Shown here: piece by piece, positions 1-5,098 of the stretch
How the letters are laid out: every line of letters begins with the position of its first letter
Position numbering within the stretch: position 1 is the first letter of the stretch
Source: Chlamydiota bacterium
GTDB lineage: Bacteria > Chlamydiota > Chlamydiia > Chlamydiales > Simkaniaceae
Reading direction: 5' to 3'
NCBI GenBank assembly: GCA_029556005.1
Contig: JAKQGT010000345.1
Location: 1 to 8,032, forward strand
DNA: 8,032 bases
Notes under the pieces: generated by a model
What the model saw: the letters and a program-made list of their open reading frames with translations, nothing else
The model's database searches: none
What the model was told of the DNA's origin: nothing
Position numbers and translations under genes: made by a program

Positions 1-1431
1 CCCCAAGCTGCACTGGAAACAGTTAGAAAAATCTCACAGGATTTAAATGGAAAGTGGGGTTTTGTGGAGCGAGCCTTTCACATGATTCGGTTTCGCGGTG
101 GGATCGAAGGGCGTCGTGAAAAATACCGTGAACGGGTTCAAGTGCTCAATCGGATGGGTATTTGCAATACAGGTTTTAATCCAGAAGAAACAGTGAATGT
201 TGTAGGACTAAACCTCAAACGTTCTCAGGAGCATTTGGTCACACGCCTTTTAGAAACACTGGTTAAACCTACGCTTCCTCAGGCACATTTTATGACCCTC
301 GAAGAGGCTGATGCTTTTTTAACGGGATCTTCAGAGATTGGAGGTGCTTTTACCGATGTGCAACGTCAACAGCTTGCTGAGAACCTGAATGCACTCATAA
401 ATGTTTCAGGAACTTTACGAAAAAACCAGTATGAAGTTTTAGAGATGTATGACATTTTGGGGAAAAATTTTGTGCCGCTTTTTAATCGGTTAGCAGAGGA
501 AATGGGACTAGATATTCGTGTGGATCACATCATAGATCTTAAAGAATGGATCACCAAAAGCCCTGAAGAGTCGGGCATTCCCCTATTCCATCGGGCCGTA
601 TTGATTCATACATTTCTAGGAGAGGCTCAGCGGCTTGCTTCCTATTATTCAGACCCTGTTGAGGTAGAGATTCCACAAGAACTTGCAGAGGAGGCAGTGG
701 CTGTATTTCAGCATCGTGCCAGCAAATATTATGGTGCCCTTTCCAGCAAGGTCCACAGCGTGGAAGCTATTCAAAATTGGCTTCAAAACAAGGCGATTGA
801 AGGGTGGCGCCCCCCTGCTTATTCTCAATGGAAACGGGTAGCTCTTGTGAATGATTTTTTAACCGATCTTCAAGCAATGAAAGAGGGAAAGTCTATCGCT
901 CTTCATCAAAAAGAGTTAGAAGCAGATCAGCCTGAACCTATGAAAAAAGTGCGCTTTCTTGCAGATCAGCCTCAATCCAGAGGGGTGATAGGGACTGTTC
1001 ACGAGATTCCAGCTTATGATGCTGAAGAGCGACAAGGATGTATGGATGGAGGAATGAATCCAGATCTGATTGCATCAAAATCTGAGGGAGCTCTTAAGAA
1101 GGCTGAGTCGCTTGGTGTGCGAGAAGAAGCGGATCGCATGTGGAGACAAGAAGAGGCTTTAAACCCTCGTGAAACGAGTACAGTGTTAGTTGCAGATATG
1201 AGATACCTAAGATCTTCTTTACAGGGATATGCGATCCAGCAGCTCGACCTTTTAAGAAAAAAATATGCTGAAAACACCCTGCCTCGTATTGATACGGCTG
1301 AAGAAGCGGAGGCTTTTTTATTAAAAATAACCCCTTACACTTACCGGGAAATCAACCGGGAATTTAGAGGGATTCTCAATCGATGTTTAGAAGCGCAAGA
1401 GAAGGAAGATGCCCTTCTTCAGAGGCCTTGA
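1..1431 (+). CDS. Large hydrophilic repeat protein, 5'-truncated, function unknown
   Basis: The frame is open from base 1, so the true start lies outside the window; the GTG at 64 is only the first start-like codon. The visible part is 476 residues, ending at TGA 1429-1431. I do not recognise a family. Residues below are counted from base 1. A roughly helical module recurs: its aromatic-plus-aliphatic position falls at I29, F106, W183 and W260, exactly 77 residues apart, and again at F439. The core reads roughly as x(S/T)xEEAxxFL, followed 20-25 residues later by a Leu/Asn-rich helix such as ENLNAL, LVNDFL or GILNRCL. Between the fourth and fifth copies (about 298-396) lies a charged, low-hydrophobicity linker containing ADQP twice. 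No transmembrane segment, signal peptide or catalytic motif is visible. The protein could be a scaffold or secreted factor of an intracellular bacterium, but that is inference. It converges on the tspO-like gene. Confidence 0.8.
   Translation, partial: PQAALETVRKISQDLNGKWGFVERAFHMIRFRGGIEGRREKYRERVQVLNRMGICNTGFNPEETVNVVGLNLKRSQEHLVTRLLETLVKPTLPQAHFMTLEEADAFLTGSSEIGGAFTDVQRQQLAENLNALINVSGTLRKNQYEVLEMYDILGKNFVPLFNRLAEEMGLDIRVDHIIDLKEWITKSPEESGIPLFHRAVLIHTFLGEAQRLASYYSDPVEVEIPQELAEEAVAVFQHRASKYYGALSSKVHSVEAIQNWLQNKAIEGWRPPAYSQWKRVALVNDFLTDLQAMKEGKSIALHQKELEADQPEPMKKVRFLADQPQSRGVIGTVHEIPAYDAEERQGCMDGGMNPDLIASKSEGALKKAESLGVREEADRMWRQEEALNPRETSTVLVADMRYLRSSLQGYAIQQLDLLRKKYAENTLPRIDTAEEAEAFLLKITPYTYREINREFRGILNRCLEAQEKEDALLQRP
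202..405 (+). repeat. Protein-level repeat module (second visible copy)
   Basis: This copy encodes the module centred on the TLEEADAFL segment (F106 counted from base 1), preceded by an amphipathic helix with TLP and followed by the ENLNAL helix. It aligns by eye with 1192-1398, which has ENTLP, TAEEAEAFL and GILNRCL in the same order and nearly the same spacing. The similarity is at protein level only; I see no comparable DNA identity, so the duplication is old. Confidence 0.6.
517..633 (+). repeat. Protein-level repeat module core (third visible copy)
   Basis: This is the core of the next module, with segment DLKEWITKS at W183, 77 residues after F106, followed by a LIHTFLGEAQ helix. An LFNRLAEE helix precedes it, matching the helix before the other copies. 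It is the most divergent copy and is recognised mainly by the fixed spacing. Confidence 0.45.
751..879 (+). repeat. Protein-level repeat module core (fourth visible copy)
   Basis: The module core SVEAIQNWL has its W260 exactly 77 residues after W183 and is followed by LVNDFLTDL. The IEG tripeptide six residues after the W also occurs six residues after I29 in the N-terminal partial copy (RGGIEGRREKY), which supports a copy around bases 60-160 as well. Confidence 0.5.
1192..1398 (+). repeat. Protein-level repeat module (C-terminal copy)
   Basis: This is the C-terminal copy, containing ENTLP, TAEEAEAFL (F439) and GILNRCLEAQ. It is separated from the previous copy by 179 residues rather than 77 because of the intervening charged linker. 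It is the clearest match to the copy at 202-405. Confidence 0.6.
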
Positions 1432-1440
1432 TTTCAGGCC
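1424..1440. terminator. Small hairpin between convergent genes
   Basis: GGCCT (1424-1428) and AGGCC (1436-1440) form a 5-bp stem with a 7-base loop that includes the TGA stop of the upstream gene. It lies at the convergent junction with the tspO-like gene, where a bidirectional terminator would be expected. Neither side carries a clear T-run, so this is a weak candidate. Confidence 0.2.
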
Positions 1441-1451
1441 AATCCTAATCA

Positions 1452-1943
1452 TTAAAGCAAGTTGATGTTTAAGATAAAAAAGACCCAATGAAAGAGAAGT
1501 TTGTAGACAACCATCAGGAAATAGGGGATCAGAAGATAGGCTCCTAAGCGTGTGATTAAAAAGGTGTAAAACATCAAAACCAGTAGAGTCATGAAAAGAA
1601 TGGTGATGAGTATGGGGGTTAGCACAGGGATGGGGAGATAAAAGAAACAAATCGGCCATAAGGTATTTAAAACAATTTGAAGCACCCAAGCTCTCAGTGC
1701 AAAGCTGCGGATGTGACTTGCCCGTTTGGTCCAAATCAGCGCACCTGTCCAAGCGAGCAAGATATAGAGAAGCGTCCAAATCGGAAAGAGCCATTGAACA
1801 GGAAGAACCCAGGGTAGGTGTTGATTCGTTTTATAGAGCTGAAGAATTCCTTTTTTTGACAGGAGAATAGAAAAGAGTTCTACTGATAAAACGATAAGGA
1901 GGAAAATGATATGGATTTCTACTTTCTGTTTTTTCGTATACAT
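1452..1943 (-). CDS. TspO/MBR-family membrane protein
   Basis: The product is a 163-residue integral membrane protein of usual TspO length. It is very hydrophobic, with about five predicted membrane helices (roughly 8-28, 48-71, 83-102, 106-129 and 134-158). Family hallmarks visible are the loop and helix LPWVLPVQWLFPIWTLLY (44-60), LNTLWPICFF (92-101), and LIPYFLMVVYKLLFHW with LN (138-159). These correspond to the WxPPxxxFPxxWxxLY, FNTLW and VPYxxWxxxxxxLN segments of TspO. The second Pro of WxPP and the Trp after PYL are replaced, so it is a divergent member. TspO proteins bind tetrapyrroles and sterols and are linked to stress and porphyrin responses; the ligand here cannot be inferred. 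The ATG is preceded by AGAGGG a few bases upstream. It lies 66 nt downstream of the bioF-like gene, beyond a hairpin, and may be transcribed separately. Confidence 0.85.
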   Translation of the reverse strand: MYTKKQKVEIHIIFLLIVLSVELFSILLSKKGILQLYKTNQHLPWVLPVQWLFPIWTLLYILLAWTGALIWTKRASHIRSFALRAWVLQIVLNTLWPICFFYLPIPVLTPILITILFMTLLVLMFYTFLITRLGAYLLIPYFLMVVYKLLFHWVFFILNINLL

Positions 1944-1969
1944 ATTCCCTCTTCTTAACGCAAAAGAGA

Positions 1970-1975
1970 GTTATA
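1970..1975 (-). promoter_or_regulatory. Possible -10 element for the tspO-like gene
   Basis: On the minus strand this reads TATAAC, five of six to the consensus. It would place a start near 1963 and leave a short leader before the ATG at 1943. I find no convincing -35 at 16-18 nt, and the element lies in the arm of the terminator-like hairpin, so it is tentative. Confidence 0.2.
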
Positions 1976-2009
1976 CTCAAATAACTTCAAAAGTTGGTTG
2001 AGTATAGAC
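1970..2009 (-). terminator. Strong hairpin after the bioF-like gene, putative terminator
   Basis: TATACTCAA (1972-1980) and TTGAGTATA (1998-2006) are perfect 9-base inverted repeats. Inside them AACTT (1983-1987) pairs with AAGTT (1991-1995) around a CAA loop, leaving only a 2x2 internal step at 1981-1982/1996-1997. The outer stem can extend through GT (1970-1971) and AC (2008-2009) with one bulge. It begins immediately after the TGA of the bioF-like gene. On the minus strand it is followed by a pyrimidine stretch, CTCTCTTTT. Position and shape fit an intrinsic terminator, though the stem is AT-rich and the U-tract interrupted. Partial read-through into tspO is possible. Confidence 0.6.
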
Positions 2010-3173
2010 TCAAACAATAGATAGAGAGGGTTCTTCTTTAAGCGTTTTTAGGGTTTTTAGAAGGAGGGAGAGGTCTTCTTGGGAGAGGTGAGCGTGGATG
2101 GTAAACCGGAGTCGAGAGGCTCCTTGAGGAACGGTTGGAGGACGTAAAAAAGTGGCTAAGATATTTTTCTCTGAAAGGGCTCGGGAAAGTTTTTGGCAGT
2201 GAGATTCCTCTAACGAGATTAAGGGAATGAGGTGAGCAGAGGGGTTCCCGATATCCCAATGGTCTTCTTTAAGGGCATCTCTCAGGTAAGTGCTGAGGTT
2301 TTGCACTTTTTGACGCTCCACTTGCATATCGGGAATCAGATCTAGAGCTCCATTAATCGCTCCGAGTACAGCGGGAGGAAGCATGGTGTTTTCTAGAAGC
2401 TGAGGGTTAAACGTGATGAGATACTCACGCATGAGTGCATTGCATGTGACAAAAGCCCCAAAAGAACCTGAACCTTTTCCAAAACTTCCTGTAGCGATAT
2501 CGACACCTCTCCGATGGGAAGCAAGACCCATCCCATGTTTTCCTAACATGCTGACAGCATTTGAATCCTCGATATAGAGGAGAGCACCAAATTTTTCTGC
2601 GAGTTCACTTAATTTTTTTAAGTCGCTCATTTCGCCATTAAGGCTGAAAAGGGATTCAGTAAGGATCAGCTTAGCTGTTGAAGTAGACTCTGTTTTCTCG
2701 AGAAGGTCACTGAGTTGCGTATAGTTTTGGTGTTCAAAGCGAAAAACTTTAGCACGTGTTCCGATAGCTGCTTGGATGAGTGCGGGGTTTGAAAAGCGGT
2801 CGATGAAAATAAGGGAATCTTTAGGGGCAAGAGTCGAAAGAATCTGTTGATGCATTTGGTAAGTGGAGGGAAATAAAAGAGAGGTTTCTTTTCCTACAAG
2901 TTCAGCGAGTTTTTCTTCTACACTTCGATGACATTCTAAATGCTGTGTGACTAAACGGGAGGGGGTCGTTCCTGCTCCCCATTCTAAAACGTATTTAATG
3001 GTGTTTTTTTTGACGTAAGGGTGCTCAGAAAGTCCCAAAAAATCATTGGAGGCGAAATTAATCATGGAAGGGCCGTGGGGCTCTTCTGGAGGGGTGAAAC
3101 ACCGCAGTTGGTTATACTCTTTTTGTTCCCGTTTTTTTTCGAGCAATTTTTGGTAGTAGGAATATTTATTCAC
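2010..3173 (-). CDS. BioF-like alpha-oxoamine synthase, PLP fold type I, altered active site
   Basis: This 387-residue protein belongs to the alpha-oxoamine synthase family (BioF, KBL, ALAS, SPT), which condenses an acyl thioester with an amino acid using PLP. It aligns along its length with E. coli BioF (384 aa): NFASNDFLGL, GTTPSRLVTQH, SLFSLNGE, FGKGSG with the Schiff-base lysine K233, and RPPTVPQGASRLRF near the C-terminus. Three usual cofactor residues differ: the PLP-stacking His is N129 (DRFSNP), and DDAH, whose Asp contacts the pyridine nitrogen, is E202-D-S-N205. Activity as a true BioF is therefore doubtful, and no bio genes flank it. I chose the GTG start (3173-3171): AGGAA lies 7 nt upstream and the length matches the family. 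A TTG at 3212 would add 13 residues overlapping the previous gene. The GTG overlaps the upstream TAG by one base (TAGTG), suggesting translational coupling. Family is confident, substrate unknown. Confidence 0.85.
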   Translation of the reverse strand: MNKYSYYQKLLEKKREQKEYNQLRCFTPPEEPHGPSMINFASNDFLGLSEHPYVKKNTIKYVLEWGAGTTPSRLVTQHLECHRSVEEKLAELVGKETSLLFPSTYQMHQQILSTLAPKDSLIFIDRFSNPALIQAAIGTRAKVFRFEHQNYTQLSDLLEKTESTSTAKLILTESLFSLNGEMSDLKKLSELAEKFGALLYIEDSNAVSMLGKHGMGLASHRRGVDIATGSFGKGSGSFGAFVTCNALMREYLITFNPQLLENTMLPPAVLGAINGALDLIPDMQVERQKVQNLSTYLRDALKEDHWDIGNPSAHLIPLISLEESHCQKLSRALSEKNILATFLRPPTVPQGASRLRFTIHAHLSQEDLSLLLKTLKTLKEEPSLSIV

Positions 3174-4321
3174 TAGGAGGTTCCTTGCGTTTGGGAGGGA
3201 ACAAAAGAACAAACAAAAAGTTCTGATCTTTTAATACTTCCGTCTAGTTCTTTATCAAAGCAAACATAATTTCCCCTTTCGCAACGGGGATCGTAATAAG
3301 AGTGTTGGTTTAGAGAAATGGGGCAGAGCATTCTCCCTCCAGGAGCGAGTTGACTGAGAAGAGCTTCTGGGTCTTTTTTGCACATAAACCCAACATAAAT
3401 GATATCGAAGGGGGCTTCAGCCAAAAGCCCTTTTTCCCCATCTCCTTGGAGGATTTTCATTTTTTGAAATAAACTGGGGTAGTGTTCTTGTATTGTGTTT
3501 GTTGAGGTTTCTACGAGATCGCTAAAATATTCAATTCCCCATACTTGCGCCTGGGGGGCGAGATGTTGCATAAAAGCCGTAAAGAAACCCGAGCCTGAAC
3601 CCACATCGAGACATTTTTTTGCGGCCTCAAAATGACCGGTTAAGAGTTCTGCTCCAAGCACATGCATATGAGGGGAAGAGATGCACATCCCATACTCTTT
3701 TTTTCCAATATCAACTGCACAATCATGGTAAGGATTTTCAGGGCAAAAATGGACCCGATCAATCGAGCGTAATCCAGTTTCTACATTTGAAGAGGACAAA
3801 ATACCTGTCCGTTTTAGATTAACAATAAGTTCGTCGAGAGTTTCACTTGTACTGATTTTTGTTGCTTGTAAATTATGGGGAGAAATAGGGAAGGATTTCC
3901 AAGAATCAGGTGCCGTGTGGGGTTCGATAAATTTGATTTCTAGTTTTTCATTGGGAGCCACACTCAAGATGGTAACCAAAAAAGGGATGCCATTAATGGG
4001 GAGTACACGCCAACACCCTGGGCGGAATTGTTGCTGCGTTGCAATGAGGTGAACGTTGTTTTCTTTCCGTCTTTTGGTTTGCGGCAGTTCCTGGAATGCG
4101 TTGTGGGGTCTTTTCAAATAGTACTGCTTTCCTTGTTGTGTAACTTGTAGATCAGGGATAAGCCTTTGTTTTTCGCTATCGCTAAGCCTAGAAAAGTATC
4201 TTAACGTGCGGTTAGGAGTTAGAGGACACTCCTTCTCTTCTTCCCTTTCTTTAATTGTAGCATAGTGAAAGGGACCTTCGGTGGAGATCTTTAGAAGGGA
4301 TGAATGTACACTGTTTGTCAT
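3173..4321 (-). CDS. Eukaryote-type protein-L-isoaspartate O-methyltransferase with N-terminal extension
   Basis: The product has 382 residues, against about 210-230 for ordinary PCMT/PIMT. Residues about 162-377 form the methyltransferase domain: ELIVNLKRTGIL (164-175), DRVHFCPENPYHD (188-200), ISSPHMH (214-220), SAM motif I LDVGSGSG (238-245), acidic E264 in GIEY, GDG (293-295), LAPGGRMLCPI (325-335) and DGSIK (360-364) before a final FVPSQT strand. PIMT uses SAM to methylate isoaspartyl residues in damaged cytosolic proteins. NPYxD, SPHMH, LDVGSGSG and DGSIK match the animal enzyme as I remember it better than E. coli Pcm (ISQPYMV, LEIGTGSGY). Residues 1-160 match nothing I know; they are polar and contain a basic TKRRKEN patch (82-88). 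The start is ATG with AGAGG 5 nt upstream. It is second in a tight operon, 2 nt after the hypothetical gene and overlapping the bioF-like start. Confidence 0.85.
   Translation of the reverse strand: MTNSVHSSLLKISTEGPFHYATIKEREEEKECPLTPNRTLRYFSRLSDSEKQRLIPDLQVTQQGKQYYLKRPHNAFQELPQTKRRKENNVHLIATQQQFRPGCWRVLPINGIPFLVTILSVAPNEKLEIKFIEPHTAPDSWKSFPISPHNLQATKISTSETLDELIVNLKRTGILSSSNVETGLRSIDRVHFCPENPYHDCAVDIGKKEYGMCISSPHMHVLGAELLTGHFEAAKKCLDVGSGSGFFTAFMQHLAPQAQVWGIEYFSDLVETSTNTIQEHYPSLFQKMKILQGDGEKGLLAEAPFDIIYVGFMCKKDPEALLSQLAPGGRMLCPISLNQHSYYDPRCERGNYVCFDKELDGSIKRSELFVCSFVPSQTQGTS
3181..3185 (-). promoter_or_regulatory. Ribosome binding site selecting the GTG start of the bioF-like gene
   Basis: On the minus strand this reads AGGAA, 7 nt before the GTG at 3173-3171, inside the last codons of the methyltransferase gene. 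The in-frame TTG at 3212 has no comparable site, so this decides the start in favour of the overlapping TAGTG arrangement. Confidence 0.6.
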
Positions 4322-4323
4322 AA

Positions 4324-4722
4324 TTACCTCTCAGGATCCATTTTTTTCTCATTAAGAATAGTCTGATCAAATTCATTAATCAAGGAACTTTTGTATGCCC
4401 CTTTTAAGCTTTCTTGAATTCCCTCTAGGATTGTCGTTTCTAGTTTTTCAATTGTTGTGGGTGCATTGGGTTCAAATTGGAGTTCGAAGGGTTTAGTTGT
4501 GAGGGTTTTTCCTTCTAACGTAAGAGTGGTGATGAGATAGGAAAAAAGTTTTCCATTGATGCGGTTGCTGGGTAATTCCCATTTCATCTTGGAAAATGCC
4601 GAAGAGAATATTTCGATTTCGAGCTTTGCATGATGTCTTTCGCAAAGCTTCTTAAGGGATCCAAATGTTTTGGCTTGGAAAACCTGGTGTTGAAAAATAA
4701 GATAGGATGAGTATAATTTCAT
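4324..4722 (-). CDS. Hypothetical 132-residue cytosolic protein, first gene of the operon
   Basis: I do not recognise this family. The product is 132 residues and soluble-looking, with no signal peptide, membrane helix or cysteine motif. It suggests a mixed alpha/beta domain: a strand-rich first half (KLYSSYLIFQHQVF, AKLEIEIFSSAF, LFSYLITTLTLEGKTL, PFELQFEP) followed by an amphipathic helix (TTIEKLETTILEGIQESLKG) and a charged tail. I chose the ATG at 4722-4720 because AAGGAG lies 8 nt upstream; a TTG at 4758 would add 12 residues but lacks a binding site. It is followed after 2 nt by the isoaspartyl methyltransferase, so the two are probably co-translated and may be functionally linked. It is divergent from the small helix-turn-helix gene at 4799, which could regulate it. 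Confidence 0.7.
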   Translation of the reverse strand: MKLYSSYLIFQHQVFQAKTFGSLKKLCERHHAKLEIEIFSSAFSKMKWELPSNRINGKLFSYLITTLTLEGKTLTTKPFELQFEPNAPTTIEKLETTILEGIQESLKGAYKSSLINEFDQTILNEKKMDPER

Positions 4723-4730
4723 TGGATTTA

Positions 4731-4736
4731 CTCCTT
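4731..4736 (-). promoter_or_regulatory. Ribosome binding site of the hypothetical operon-leading gene
   Basis: On the minus strand this reads AAGGAG, 8 nt before the ATG at 4722. It is the best Shine-Dalgarno match in the window and favours this start over the TTG at 4758. Confidence 0.75.
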
Positions 4737-4768
4737 TTTTTGTAATTCTAAAAAACAAAATAACTTAA

Positions 4769-4798
4769 AGTATAAATTTTAAACAATATTTTTTTTAA
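4769..4798 (-). promoter_or_regulatory. Candidate promoter of the hypothetical-PIMT-bioF-like operon
   Basis: The divergent region 4723-4798 is extremely AT-rich. On the minus strand TATACT (4774-4769) is a five-of-six -10 box, with TTAAAA (4798-4793) as a four-of-six -35 at an 18-nt spacing. This predicts a start near 4762 and a leader of about 40 nt. In such AT-rich sequence chance matches are common. Confidence 0.35.
4771..4776 (+). promoter_or_regulatory. Possible -10 element for the helix-turn-helix gene
   Basis: TATAAA lies 22 nt before the ATG at 4799 and overlaps the minus-strand -10 candidate, so the two promoters may compete. No good -35 is visible 16-18 nt upstream. TATTTT at 4787-4792 is an alternative that would give an almost leaderless transcript. 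Confidence 0.2.
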
Positions 4799-5098
4799 AT
4801 GGATCTAAAACGCTACCTTTTCGAAAAAGCAATCCCCGTAAAAGAATTCGCAGAAAAGTTGGGTGTCAGCGCAGGTCTCATTTATCATTTTTTAAAAAGA
4901 AAGCGCCTTCCCTCTCCAAAGCTCGCCAGTAAAATTGAAGATTTAACCGAAGGGTTAGTGAGAAAAGAAGAGCTTCTTTTCCCTGAAAGTGTTTCTCCAC
5001 AAAAATGGGTTTTTCATGAAGGGGACGTTCGAGAACGTTTAGAAGATCATGAAGAACGTCTCCAAAAACTCGAAGAATCTATCCTGAATAAAGAATAG
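4799..5098 (+). CDS. Small YdaS/Cro-like helix-turn-helix DNA-binding protein with C-terminal coiled coil
   Basis: The product has 99 residues. The N-terminal half (about 2-62) resembles YdaS/Cro-type repressor domains: PVKEFAEKLGVSAGLIYHFLKRKR forms helices 2 and 3 (13-36), followed by the typical tail LPSPKLASKIEDLTEGLVRKEELLFPE. Residues about 74-97 are charged with heptad-like leucines and isoleucine (VRERLEDHEERLQKLEESIL), suggesting a dimerising coiled coil. It is probably a transcriptional regulator. Being divergent from the central operon across 76 bp of AT-rich DNA, it may control that operon or itself; this is inference. No Shine-Dalgarno sequence precedes the ATG, only a T-rich stretch ending TTTAAATGG, so translation may be weak or leaderless. 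Its 3' end overlaps the convergent CT296-like gene by 20 nt. Confidence 0.75.
   Translation: MDLKRYLFEKAIPVKEFAEKLGVSAGLIYHFLKRKRLPSPKLASKIEDLTEGLVRKEELLFPESVSPQKWVFHEGDVRERLEDHEERLQKLEESILNKE

Noticed and set aside
1387..1794. Minus-strand 135-codon open frame overlapping the tspO-like gene
   Set aside because: It is a different frame across the convincing TspO coding sequence, with a His/Ser/Leu-rich composition and no family features.
2010..3173. Calling the gene bioF and inferring biotin synthesis
   Set aside because: Cofactor-site substitutions and the absence of bioA, bioB or bioD neighbours make the specific function unsafe; only the family is claimed.
3619..3822. Plus-strand 67-codon open frame opposite the methyltransferase
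   Set aside because: It is antisense to the conserved SAM-binding and substrate-binding region and has no independent support.
4324..5098. Toxin-antitoxin pair formed by the hypothetical protein and the YdaS-like protein
   Set aside because: The two genes are divergent rather than in one operon, the 132-residue protein has no toxin motif I recognise, and it is instead coupled to the methyltransferase.
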